Shown: one piece after another, positions 52,835 to 61,365 of the stretch | Layout of the letters: each line of letters starts with the position of its first letter | Numbering within the stretch: the first letter of the stretch is position 1 | Origin: Leptospira bandrabouensis | GTDB lineage: Bacteria; Spirochaetota; Leptospiria; Leptospirales; Leptospiraceae | Assembly: GCF_004770905.1 (NCBI RefSeq) | Contig: NZ_RQHT01000014.1 | Coordinates: forward strand, 744,001-808,000 | Direction of reading: 5' to 3' | DNA length: 64,000 bases | Notes under the pieces: generated by a model | Databases searched by the model: none | Told to the model about the DNA's origin: nothing | What the model saw: only the letters and a program-made list of their open reading frames with translations | Translations under genes and position numbers: made by a program

Positions 52835-53962
52835 TTAATAGTGATAAGATGGTCTTAAGATTTCTCTAGCGACATTGTTTAACATGACTTCAGAACTTCC
52901 ACCGCCAGCTAATAGCGACTTGACTTCTCTCACATAACGATCATAAGGACGATTTCTGTAACATGCATGGGATCCCGTGAGAGTGAATGCTTTATTCACA
53001 GTTTCATCGGCAACAACTCCTGCAAGATACTTGGCAATGGAAGTTTCCAAATTATGATTTACTTTTTGATCATGTAACCATGCAGCTTGGTTTCTAGCCA
53101 GTTTCGCAGCTTCTAATTCGGAGGTAAGTTTTGCAATGATCCACTGTATTCCTTGAAAATCTGAAACTCTGTTTTCACCAACCTTTCTAGATTTGGTAAA
53201 GGACACGGCATGGTCTAAACAGCCCCGAGCAATTCCAATTAGCTGCGATGCCACACCAAGACGACTCAATTTAAAAATCGCCATAAAGGTTTCGATCCCT
53301 CTGCCTTCTCTTCCTAAAACAGTATCAGCAGGAATACGACAATCTTCAAAGTATACATCATACATAGGAGCTGAACGTAAACCAATTGGATCTTGTTTTT
53401 CGTATCGAATTCCTTTCGAATCTTTATCTACCAAGAATTCAGTTAATCCTTTATCAGTTTTCGCTAACACCATCATTAACTGTGCTTCTTTTCCCAAATT
53501 GATATGTACCTTTAATCCATTCAGCACCCATTCATTTCCATCTTTTACGGCAGTTGTTTGAATGTTTTGAAAAGACGATCCTGCATCTGGTTCAGAAATT
53601 GCCTGGGCAGCCATAATCTTTCCTTTCGCAAGTTCAGGTAACCATTTCCGTTTTTGCTCTTCTGTTCCAACAGCTAACAGACCTTGTTGAGCTTGTATTA
53701 AATTCTGTGGACCATATACTAATTCTTTGGCAGTCTCTTCCATAATGATAGTATATTCCATTGCGCCTTTGCCCATTCCGCCGTATTCCTCTGGAACAAT
53801 TACGCCAGTCCAACCTTTTTCACCTAACGCACTCAATACGTCCCATGAAAACTCACTATCGCGTTCTTCAACATCTCTTTGGGGATCTGCACCCGCGATC
53901 TTTGCGTAAGCAGCTACGGCTTCTCGTAATCGGTTTTGTTCTTCCGAAAAATAAAAATTCAT
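52835..53962 (-). CDS. Acyl-CoA dehydrogenase lacking the usual catalytic Glu motif
   Basis: A 375-aa FAD-dependent acyl-CoA dehydrogenase. N-terminal helical domain ([20 protein letters not shown]), middle domain [20 protein letters not shown], and C-terminal domain are present. The C-terminal motif where most members have IYEGTSE reads LLAGGGSSE, so the Glu is Gly. The same loss is seen in one subunit of heteromeric steroid dehydrogenases (ChsE/FadE type) and in members that place the base elsewhere. It overlaps the transporter gene by 4 bp. Confidence 0.83.
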   Translation of the reverse strand: MNFYFSEEQNRLREAVAAYAKIAGADPQRDVEERDSEFSWDVLSALGEKGWTGVIVPEEYGGMGKGAMEYTIIMEETAKELVYGPQNLIQAQQGLLAVGTEEQKRKWLPELAKGKIMAAQAISEPDAGSSFQNIQTTAVKDGNEWVLNGLKVHINLGKEAQLMMVLAKTDKGLTEFLVDKDSKGIRYEKQDPIGLRSAPMYDVYFEDCRIPADTVLGREGRGIETFMAIFKLSRLGVASQLIGIARGCLDHAVSFTKSRKVGENRVSDFQGIQWIIAKLTSELEAAKLARNQAAWLHDQKVNHNLETSIAKYLAGVVADETVNKAFTLTGSHACYRNRPYDRYVREVKSLLAGGGSSEVMLNNVAREILRPSYHY

Positions 53963-54840
53963 TGAATCATTTCCTTTTGGTTTTTCTTAGATTTTAAGTA
54001 AAATAATAACGTTGCGAAAGAAGATGTGATCGGAACAAATAATGCGTATAACAAGGGCATCCACAAAATTTCGTTCACTAATCCTGCTGGAAAACTAAGT
54101 AAAATCACTGCGATCGTAAGTGGTCCATTTTGAATGCCTGTTTCTAAAGAAACGGTTGTACTTTGTTTCTCTGATAGATTTAAAACCCTACTTAGCGCAT
54201 AACCAAATATATACCCCAGAATCGTAATCAAAATCGCGGAAATATACATTGCAGATGTAGTTTTTTTCAATATCTCAATATTTTTCGGAACCATAACTAT
54301 CAAAAGAAATACGATCATTAGAATTCCTAAAACACTTCCCACTTTTTCAATTTTTAACGCCATTTTAAGATTAGCTGACCTAATCTTAATACCGATTAAC
54401 ACGGGAAATATTAGGATAATAATGGAACCAATAATACTCTTATATGGAATTTGAATCTGTTCTGCGTTGAATCCAGAACAATACAGCCAAAACAAAAATG
54501 GCATCATTACGATGGCAAGAATTGTCGAAGCAATGGTCATACTAATGCTTAACGCAACATCACCTTTTGCATAATAGGTTAATAAATTTGAAGTTGTTCC
54601 ACCTGGTGTACAGCCAACTAAAATTAATCCTATGGCAAACGATGGAGAAAGTTCAAATCCCGTTGCGAGTCCAAAAGCAATCAATGGCATAAATCCAAAT
54701 TGGGAAATCATTCCAATTAACAATGGTTTTTTGGATTGGATTGCTTTTTTAAAATTTTCTAAGGTTAAGGTTGTACCCATCGCAACCATTAGAAAAAAAA
54801 TCATAGAAGCAAATAATATTTCTTCGACTCTTGTTAACAT
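53959..54840 (-). CDS. Bile acid:sodium symporter family transporter (second copy)
   Basis: A 293-aa BASS transporter. SPGG-type motif reads [20 protein letters not shown] and the helix 9 motif [19 protein letters not shown] (ETGIQN). This is closer to true bile-acid transporters (ASBT-like ETGxQN) than the copy at 40630. Between the GMC oxidoreductase and acyl-CoA dehydrogenase genes, so import of the cluster's substrate is likely. Confidence 0.87.
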   Translation of the reverse strand: MLTRVEEILFASMIFFLMVAMGTTLTLENFKKAIQSKKPLLIGMISQFGFMPLIAFGLATGFELSPSFAIGLILVGCTPGGTTSNLLTYYAKGDVALSISMTIASTILAIVMMPFLFWLYCSGFNAEQIQIPYKSIIGSIIILIFPVLIGIKIRSANLKMALKIEKVGSVLGILMIVFLLIVMVPKNIEILKKTTSAMYISAILITILGYIFGYALSRVLNLSEKQSTTVSLETGIQNGPLTIAVILLSFPAGLVNEILWMPLLYALFVPITSSFATLLFYLKSKKNQKEMIQ

Positions 54841-54844
54841 AATA

Positions 54845-56386
54845 TTAGTTTAATTCTTTCCCCAAGTGAGTGGCTAGTTTCGATGCAATCGCGTAAATGG
54901 TGAAACTTGGATTTACACCCAAACTTGTAGGAAAAATGGATCCATCGATGACTGATAAGTTTTTTAGATGGTGAAATTTTCCGAATGTATCTACTACAGA
55001 AGTTTTTGGATCTTTTCCCATTGGATTTCCACCTAACGGATGTGTGGAATTTACAACAGTGTTAGGAGATTGGATTGTCATCGATTCAATCCCTTTTTTT
55101 GCTTCTGACCAAGAAGAAAAAGGACTCACAGCATTATTAGCAGGAACAACAGTTTTTGCTCCTGCTGCAAACTGACACTCTGCCATTGATAAATAAGATC
55201 TCCTAATTCCATCAATCATATAGTTATTCAATGGATAATCTAGGATTGGATAACCAACATCATTCAAACTCACCGTTCCACCGGGACTATCATCGTTAAA
55301 TCCATCCCGAATTTGCGAAACCAATACATGTAAGTTTGGATAACTTTTTACATAAGATTCAAATTCTTCACCCACTAACTTTCGCAAGTTCATAAGAACA
55401 ATAGGTTGTGCACCTACTGCTTCAATATTATAACCAGCTCTACCTGTAACCCCATCCTTCCATAAAAATTCGTCCGAAGCCACAGATTGAGGAGCACCGA
55501 AAAATCCAAATACAGAAGAAGGCATTTCTGCTACCGAATAATTATGCAATTGTACGAAAGTTCTTTTTCCAATTAATTGGTAAGGATCGGGTAGTTTGGA
55601 TCTTAAAAGTAATGCCGGTGAATTAATGGCTCCTGCACTGGTAATAAAATGTTTTGCAAATAATCTTATTTTTGGTTTGTTATCTGTTTTATAAACTGCA
55701 GGCTCACATACCAAATGATCGATTTGATTCTCACTCCATTCATAACGAAGCGCTTTTGTATTGTACAACAACGTAGTTTTTTCTTTCAGAGCAGAAGGAA
55801 TCGTAGTCACTAGTTGGCTTTGTTTAGCATCAACGGGACAACCCAACCCACAATATCCTAACATTCGACAATTTTTAACATTACGCGGAATTGAACTATA
55901 ACGCCAGCCTAGTTTTTTTGCACCTAAACTAAGTAAGTTGTTATTATGATTATGTGCTTCCCATGTTTCAATGGAAAGTCTATTTGAGGCAATTTGGAAC
56001 CAAGGTTCTAATTCATCTGAACTATATCCTCTTATACCCAAATCATTTTCCCAATACTCTAACGTTTCCTTCGGTGTTTTGATACAAGTAGTCCAGTTAA
56101 CTACTGTTGAACCACCAACAGTTCTTCCTTGCACAACGGTAAATGCTTTATCTTTTGTTGGTCGAGTTGCACCTTCAAAGTACAGTCGATTAAAAGTAGA
56201 AAGTTCTTTCAGATCAAAGTCTTTACTCGTTTCATAGTTTCCTTCTTCAACGATAATTACTTTGTATCCTGCTTTTGATAAAATCTCAGCACTAGTTCCA
56301 CCGCCGGCACCTGAACCGACGATAACAAAGTCTGCTTCTAAATCCAAATCTTTCTCTAGATAGGAAACATTAATTAATTTATCCAT
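54845..56386 (-). CDS. GMC oxidoreductase (cholesterol-oxidase/alcohol-dehydrogenase-like)
   Basis: A 513-aa FAD flavoenzyme that oxidises alcohols. FAD motif [19 protein letters not shown] (about 19-37), second signature [14 protein letters not shown], and the C-terminal catalytic pair [11 protein letters not shown] (His) and [12 protein letters not shown] (Asn). It has a Cys-rich stretch ([17 protein letters not shown]) like membrane-bound GMC alcohol/gluconate dehydrogenases that work with a small Tat-exported subunit; just such a gene overlaps it by 8 bp. Sterol alcohol is a possible substrate. Confidence 0.87.
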   Translation of the reverse strand: MDKLINVSYLEKDLDLEADFVIVGSGAGGGTSAEILSKAGYKVIIVEEGNYETSKDFDLKELSTFNRLYFEGATRPTKDKAFTVVQGRTVGGSTVVNWTTCIKTPKETLEYWENDLGIRGYSSDELEPWFQIASNRLSIETWEAHNHNNNLLSLGAKKLGWRYSSIPRNVKNCRMLGYCGLGCPVDAKQSQLVTTIPSALKEKTTLLYNTKALRYEWSENQIDHLVCEPAVYKTDNKPKIRLFAKHFITSAGAINSPALLLRSKLPDPYQLIGKRTFVQLHNYSVAEMPSSVFGFFGAPQSVASDEFLWKDGVTGRAGYNIEAVGAQPIVLMNLRKLVGEEFESYVKSYPNLHVLVSQIRDGFNDDSPGGTVSLNDVGYPILDYPLNNYMIDGIRRSYLSMAECQFAAGAKTVVPANNAVSPFSSWSEAKKGIESMTIQSPNTVVNSTHPLGGNPMGKDPKTSVVDTFGKFHHLKNLSVIDGSIFPTSLGVNPSFTIYAIASKLATHLGKELN

Positions 56387-56945
56387 GACGTAATCCTAAT
56401 GCATGTTTTGGACCTGGATATCCGACATGTTTCCACGAATAGGATGAATCAAAATATCCAATTGTAATCATTGATTGTAGTAAAAAGAAAATAGAACGAA
56501 ATAAACTAATAGAGGACATCTTCCATTGGTTCAATGTTTTGATGACTACGTTTCTATCTGTTAATTCCCAATGAGAACCTGATCCAAACAAATACCATCT
56601 AACAAATCTTAGCTTTAAAAACTGAATGGCTTCCAAAATTTCATCTTGAGTATGGATTGGTAAAGTGTAGAGATAAGAATCAATACCCAGGATAACCTCA
56701 TTGAGGACCTTTTCTTTTTCTGAAGGTTCTTTAGGAAGAAAGTTAAATAGTACGGCTTCACACAAATGGGCGAAAATTTCTTGAGCCTCTGGATCCAAAA
56801 ACCTGCAAGAAAGACCCCGACCGGCAATCACCGATTTTTCAGTTGGTTTACATTTCCAAGTGGAAAGAAAAAGAAAAACCGCCCCAAGAGCCGAGGTTTT
56901 GACAACGGTTCGCCTAGAAATTAGAATTTTTCTCGAAATTGCCAT
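56379..56945 (-). CDS. Tat-exported small subunit partner of the GMC oxidoreductase
   Basis: A 188-aa protein with a twin-arginine signal (ISRRTVVKTSALGAVFLF) that ends in a Cys (STWKC), so perhaps a Tat lipoprotein. The mature helical domain (PEAQEIFAHLCEAVLFNF, then VVIKTLNQWK) resembles gluconate-2-dehydrogenase subunit 3-like proteins. It ends with TIGYFDSSYSWKHVGYPGPK, the typical FYxDxxTWxxIGYPGP-like tail. It would carry the GMC subunit across the membrane by hitchhiking. First gene of the minus-strand operon. Confidence 0.75.
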   Translation of the reverse strand: MAISRKILISRRTVVKTSALGAVFLFLSTWKCKPTEKSVIAGRGLSCRFLDPEAQEIFAHLCEAVLFNFLPKEPSEKEKVLNEVILGIDSYLYTLPIHTQDEILEAIQFLKLRFVRWYLFGSGSHWELTDRNVVIKTLNQWKMSSISLFRSIFFLLQSMITIGYFDSSYSWKHVGYPGPKHALGLRHG

Positions 56946-56975
56946 CGTAAATCCGTATTTCCCTCACAAAATAAT

Positions 56976-56991
56976 GAATGAATATTCATTC
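56976..56991. promoter_or_regulatory. Perfect 16-bp palindrome GAATGAATATTCATTC, TetR operator
   Basis: It lies in the 168-bp divergent gap, 31 bp before the small-subunit gene and 123 bp before the TetR gene. The sequence is self-complementary over all 16 bases. TetR-family regulators of lipid catabolism bind sites of this style (TGAATGA-like halves), so the adjacent TetR is the natural candidate. Confidence 0.6.
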
Positions 56992-57113
56992 CTTTTTTTA
57001 CTTTACAAGTACTTTTTTAAAAAAAGAATGAAACGAATCAGATTTTGGGGTTCAATGATCCCAATTGAAAAAGGAACAATACATCCAAACTGTTTGGATG
57101 GTAGTGAGTCTCA

Positions 57114-57692
57114 TTGGTCGAAAAGTCTTTAAAACTAAACAAAAGCGAAGAAATCCTGAACGCAGCCTTAGAATTATTTACTGCAAAAGGATTTGATGGG
57201 ACTGCAGTTCCACTCATAGCAGAAAAAGCGAATGTAGCTGCAGGAACTATTTATCGATATTTTGCCAGCAAAGAAGAATTGGTAAATAGTCTCTTCCAGC
57301 GTTGGCAAGAAAGTTTATATGATAAGATTAAATCTGATTTTCCGACTAATGGAAATCCAAGAGAACAGTTTCACTGTATTTGGCAATCTATGGCTGAATT
57401 CCAAAGAGAAAATCCTCTTGCCTTTGACTTTTTAGAGATGCAATACAATCTCCCTCATTTGGATAAAAAGAGCATAGAAAAACGAGCTTTACTTTTAAAA
57501 TTCTTAGCACGTTTTGCACATAACAACCGTAACGTGTTTAGAAACTTACCACCAGATGCTTTGATAGCCATTGTTTGGGGAGCTTTTGTTGGTTTAGTTA
57601 AAGGATCCAGAAACGGCAAAATAAAATTAGATTCCGCTTTTTTAAAAGAATCAGAAGAACTGATGTGGATTGCGATTTGTTTGCCATCTTAA
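57114..57692 (+). CDS. TetR/AcrR-family regulator of the lipid cluster
   Basis: A 192-aa repressor. The HTH has ILNAALELFTAKGFDGTAVP and IAEKANVAAGTIYRYFASKE; the C-terminal domain (FLEMQYNLPHLDKKSIE and the WGAFVGLVKGSRNGKI helix) resembles FadR/KstR-like acyl-CoA-sensing TetRs. The only in-frame start after an upstream stop is TTG 57114. Divergent from the catabolic operon with a 16-bp palindrome between. Confidence 0.85.
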   Translation: MVEKSLKLNKSEEILNAALELFTAKGFDGTAVPLIAEKANVAAGTIYRYFASKEELVNSLFQRWQESLYDKIKSDFPTNGNPREQFHCIWQSMAEFQRENPLAFDFLEMQYNLPHLDKKSIEKRALLLKFLARFAHNNRNVFRNLPPDALIAIVWGAFVGLVKGSRNGKIKLDSAFLKESEELMWIAICLPS

Positions 57693-57702
57693 AGGAATTC
57701 TT

Positions 57703-58905
57703 TTAATCTAAAGTTAAATCTACAAAAAAAGAATATCCCAATTCGTTTACACGAGAAAACACAATCACATTCTTTTTTAGTTCTTTATCCCAATAGGGAT
57801 CACTCACTTGCCAATTATCTGTATCTCTGAAAACTTGTTTCACATGTTTATAAAAGAATGGCATATAAGACCAGTTTTTCTGAATTAACAAAAGGTTTTC
57901 ACTAAAACCAGTTTCACTTGTACGTTCATAATAAGGTGAAACTTGGGTACCTTGCCAATCTGTTACATAGACTCTTTTAATATGAGAATCTAGTTTAAAA
58001 AAAGAATGTGGATCGATAATCACACGATTATCTAACTTTATAGTTTTTAAATGGATTGAATTTAGTTTTGATTTGATTTGTTTTTCGAATTCAATCTCTG
58101 TAGCAACTTCTCTTCGTTTCATTTCATGATACAACTGTAAGTGAGGAACGACGATGTCACAAATACTTCGTTTATCATGATTTTGTTCCGAAGGTCTTCC
58201 TAAAAAATAACCTTGTAAAAGACTAGCTCCAGAACTAATGGCACGGTATAACTCTTCCTCTGTTTCAATTCCTTCAAACAGCAATTGAGAACCAATACTT
58301 AAAGAAATTTGTTTCAAATACTCTAAAATCGATTGGTATTCTCTTTTCTCAATAGACTTTTTTAATAAGTTTAAATCAATTTTTATGATATCTGGTTTTA
58401 TGGCACCTAATCTTTCTAAGTTGGAAGATTCAGATCCAACATCATCCAATGCAATTCCAAATCCTTGTTCTCGTAAAAGTTCAACACCAGCAGCTAACAC
58501 ATCGGTTCCGTAACTTCCCGATTTTTCGGTAATCTCTATAACAATTTGATTTAAAGGAATCCCATAGCTATTTACCAAATCAGAAATGGGTAAGGTATTG
58601 GAACGGCTTTCTTCGTATTCCAAAATCACTTGGTCGGGTGACATGTTTACAAACAAAAGATCTTTTGTGGATTGAATTTTAGTAAGTGCCAGACCAAGCA
58701 ACTGCCGATCGATGATACTCATTCGAAGTGCCGAAACATGAGGATCGCTAAACTCTGGAACTGCCACCAAATTCCCAAGATCATCTCGTTTGCGACCTAA
58801 AGATTCGTAAGCCACAACAGTCTGTTCCTCTACCGAGAAAATAGGCTGAAGTAAAGGGACATAATGATTTGTAAGTATCGATTCCACTGTTGATTCCAAA
58901 GTCAT
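57703..58905 (-). CDS. EAL-domain c-di-GMP phosphodiesterase with YkuI-like C-terminus
   Basis: Hydrolyses cyclic di-GMP. I chose ATG 58905 (AAGGA 5-9 bp ahead); the longer frame to 59211 is antisense to the RluA gene. EAL domain (about 5-250): AYESLGR (E of EAL), VNMSPDQ, IVIEITE, IALDDVGS (DD), IIKIDLNLL (K and D), LFEGIETEEE (E) and LLQGYFLGRP (Q). The catalytic set is complete, so it is probably active. The last 130 residues (VYVTDWQGTQVSPYYER) match the YkuI_C/Cache-like EAL-associated domain. Confidence 0.87.
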   Translation of the reverse strand: MTLESTVESILTNHYVPLLQPIFSVEEQTVVAYESLGRKRDDLGNLVAVPEFSDPHVSALRMSIIDRQLLGLALTKIQSTKDLLFVNMSPDQVILEYEESRSNTLPISDLVNSYGIPLNQIVIEITEKSGSYGTDVLAAGVELLREQGFGIALDDVGSESSNLERLGAIKPDIIKIDLNLLKKSIEKREYQSILEYLKQISLSIGSQLLFEGIETEEELYRAISSGASLLQGYFLGRPSEQNHDKRSICDIVVPHLQLYHEMKRREVATEIEFEKQIKSKLNSIHLKTIKLDNRVIIDPHSFFKLDSHIKRVYVTDWQGTQVSPYYERTSETGFSENLLLIQKNWSYMPFFYKHVKQVFRDTDNWQVSDPYWDKELKKNVIVFSRVNELGYSFFVDLTLD

Positions 58906-59083
58906 AGGTTTCCTTTCCACCATCGTCTGTTTTAACGGAATAAAATTCAATAAATTAAACCCAGAAGGGAAGAAACCAGGTTTTTGATCGAATTTTAGGA
59001 GAAATGGACAATTCTTGACCCCTTCCGCACTTTCTCTTAGACTCCCAGGAGGGGTAAGAATTCCTCGCACCCTTTTATTACGA

Positions 59084-59797
59084 ATGAAACAGAAGACCAA
59101 TACCCGTTTTTTACCCAAAGGGTTAAACATATTATATGAAGACAGGGACATCCTTGTCGTAGACAAACCCGCCGGACTCCTTACGATCGCCACGGAATCG
59201 GAAAAATCCAAAACCGCTTACGCTGCTCTAATGGATTATGTAAAAAAAGGGAGCGAACGTTCTAAAAATAGAATCTTTATCGTACACAGGTTGGATCGAG
59301 AAACTTCGGGGATCTTAGTATTTGCTAAAACAGAAACGGCAAAACAAACACTCCAAGAGTCTTGGGAGAAAACAAAAAAAGTTTATCTGGCGGTGACTCA
59401 TGGAGTATGGAAAGAAAAGTCAGGTATCATTCAATCTTATCTTGTCGAATCAAAGGCACACCGAGTGTATTCGACTGACGATCCAGAATTAGGTAAACTT
59501 TCTAAAACAAAATTCAAAGTCCTCAAAGAAACAAATTTATATTCATTATTAGAAATCGAATTATTAACAGGCCGAAAAAATCAAATTCGTGTCCACGTAT
59601 CCGATAAAAAACATCCGATTGTGGGCGATACGAAGTATGGAAACGATACAAGATCTTTTCCAAGAATGGCATTACATTCTTTTTCAATACAACTGACTCA
59701 TCCGTATAACAAAGAATTGCTTACTTTTGAAACTAATATCCCCGCCTATTTTACAGGACTCGTTGGTGGATATGAAAGGAAATTAAATGAAACATAA
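59084..59797 (+). CDS. RluA-family pseudouridine synthase
   Basis: Modifies uridine in rRNA or tRNA. Motifs: ILYEDRDILVVDKPAGLLTI, HRLDRETSGILVFAKT (catalytic Asp) and LLTGRKNQIRVHVSDKKHPI. At 237 aa from ATG 59084 it lacks an S4 domain. AGGAGGGG lies at 59047-59054, 5 bp before an in-frame ATT at 59060, while ATG 59084 has no clear RBS, so a rare ATT start cannot be excluded. It overlaps the downstream HAD gene by 11 bp. Confidence 0.88.
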   Translation: MKQKTNTRFLPKGLNILYEDRDILVVDKPAGLLTIATESEKSKTAYAALMDYVKKGSERSKNRIFIVHRLDRETSGILVFAKTETAKQTLQESWEKTKKVYLAVTHGVWKEKSGIIQSYLVESKAHRVYSTDDPELGKLSKTKFKVLKETNLYSLLEIELLTGRKNQIRVHVSDKKHPIVGDTKYGNDTRSFPRMALHSFSIQLTHPYNKELLTFETNIPAYFTGLVGGYERKLNET

Positions 59798-60428
59798 AGG
59801 ATTTATCTTCGATATGGATGGTGTCGTTGTAGACAATCATTCTTTTCATTTCAAAGCTTGGATGGCATTTGCTAAAAAATATAACTTCCCACTAAATTCA
59901 GAAATCTATAGAGATACGTTTAATGGTAAAACTAATGCAGATCTTTTCCGCATGATATTCGGAAATATCTCTAACAAAGAAATCAAAGACTATGGAGATG
60001 AAAAAGAAAGTTGGTACCAAGAATTATATAAAAATGAAATGAAACCACATACAGGTCTCGTGAAGTATCTTCAATTTCTAAAAGACAATCACCTAAAGAT
60101 TGCACTTGGAACTTCTGCACCCACAATGAATGTTAATTTCACTCTAGATACTTTATCTTTAAGACATTTTTTTGATGTGATTGTGGATGGAACAATGGTA
60201 AACCAAGGAAAACCTCACCCACAAGTGTATGAACTTTGTGCAAAGGCTTTAGAACTAGATCCTAAAGATTGTGTTGTGTTCGAAGACTCGCTTGCTGGTT
60301 TACAATCTGGAAAGTCAGCAGGATGTTCCATCATCGGTGTGGCCACATCTCATACGGAATCAGAACTAAAAAGTCACGTAAACCAAATCATAAGCGATTT
60401 CACCGAACCATCGGTTTATCTTTTATAA
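59787..60428 (+). CDS. HAD-family phosphatase/beta-phosphoglucomutase-like
   Basis: A 213-aa HAD subfamily IA protein: FIFDMDGVVVDNHSFHFKAW (nucleophile Asp and acid Asp), GTSAPTMN (Thr/Ser motif), GKPHPQVYELCAKAL (Lys motif) and VFEDSLAGLQSGKSAG (acidic motif). The VVDN..HFKAW cap onset resembles beta-phosphoglucomutase, where the second Asp acts as acid/base. The substrate is not known. Its ATG overlaps the RluA gene. Confidence 0.86.
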   Translation: MKHKGFIFDMDGVVVDNHSFHFKAWMAFAKKYNFPLNSEIYRDTFNGKTNADLFRMIFGNISNKEIKDYGDEKESWYQELYKNEMKPHTGLVKYLQFLKDNHLKIALGTSAPTMNVNFTLDTLSLRHFFDVIVDGTMVNQGKPHPQVYELCAKALELDPKDCVVFEDSLAGLQSGKSAGCSIIGVATSHTESELKSHVNQIISDFTEPSVYLL

Positions 60429-60435
60429 ACGAAGT

Positions 60436-61365
60436 TTACTCTTGAAAGTCGGTGAGTAAATTTCCCCTTTTATTGGATAAATCAATACGAATCACGGCAG
60501 TTCTACCTTCGTCCGTATAAGAAAGGTCATCAAAAGACAATTTGCGAGCCATAAAAATTCCGCGACCATGGGTTTTGAAAGCATTCTTTGTCATGGCTTC
60601 TACAGACAAATACCTTTGCCAATCAAAACCCTTTCCTTGGTCACTCACTCGAATTTCTATCCTTTCGTCATTTTTTTCAAAAGTAACTTTTACAAATTTA
60701 TCTTTAAATTCGGGAGTTTCTAACCTTCTGAAAATTTCTTCCATAAGTTTGTCATTATCGTGAAGTTCCGATTTTTCCTGATACGAGATACCCAAGTTTC
60801 CATGTTCAATGGCATTGTTTAAAATTTCCATGATACCAGTTAACACACGTTCGGGGTCTGGACATGCATTAGCAAGTAATGGTGCTAATTCATGTGACTC
60901 ACGAATCGAACGAATGCGAAACTCACCTGTGATCATATGCCTAAGTGCACCCATACCTTTATGAAGGTCTTCCTTTGCACGTTGGAGTTTGATAAAATGT
61001 TCTACTGCTGTTTGGACAATCCGAACGAGTAAAGTTCTAGAATAAGGTTTTGTAAGATAATAAAATGCACCTGCATCCAATCCTTCGGTCATATCTGTGA
61101 CTGAACTCATCGCTGTTTGAAAGATAACTGGAATATCCTTATACTTTTCAGAGCGTTTGATCTTTTTTAAAAGTTCGATCCCATCCATTTTGGGCATCAG
61201 TCGATCCAAAATAATCGCATGGAACAATGTAGAATCTGAACTAAGAATTTGAAATGCCTCTTCTCCATCTTTTGCTTTTACAACATTAAAGCCTTTGTCA
61301 GAGAGAGATTCATCAATGATCATCAAGTTGATCATTTCATCATCCACTGCAAGTAAGTTAATCAT
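60436..61365 (-). CDS. Response regulator with C-terminal HATPase (RsbW-like) domain
   Basis: A 309-aa protein from ATG 61365 (AAGGA 5 bp ahead). REC domain (1-125): VDDE, phospho-acceptor D54 in IILDRLMPKMDG, Lys in LTKPYSR. The C-terminal HATPase (about 160-300) has ILNNAIEHGNLG (N-box), VSDQGKGFDW and THGRGIFMARKL, the layout of anti-sigma-type serine kinases. It overlaps the histidine-kinase gene by 4 bp, so it is its partner. Output is probably protein-protein switching, not DNA binding. Confidence 0.86.
   Translation of the reverse strand: MINLLAVDDEMINLMIIDESLSDKGFNVVKAKDGEEAFQILSSDSTLFHAIILDRLMPKMDGIELLKKIKRSEKYKDIPVIFQTAMSSVTDMTEGLDAGAFYYLTKPYSRTLLVRIVQTAVEHFIKLQRAKEDLHKGMGALRHMITGEFRIRSIRESHELAPLLANACPDPERVLTGIMEILNNAIEHGNLGISYQEKSELHDNDKLMEEIFRRLETPEFKDKFVKVTFEKNDERIEIRVSDQGKGFDWQRYLSVEAMTKNAFKTHGRGIFMARKLSFDDLSYTDEGRTAVIRIDLSNKRGNLLTDFQE

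Noticed and set aside
58906..59211. Longer N-terminus for the EAL protein
   Set aside because: The extension is antisense to the RluA gene, has no domain, and a good RBS precedes ATG 58905.
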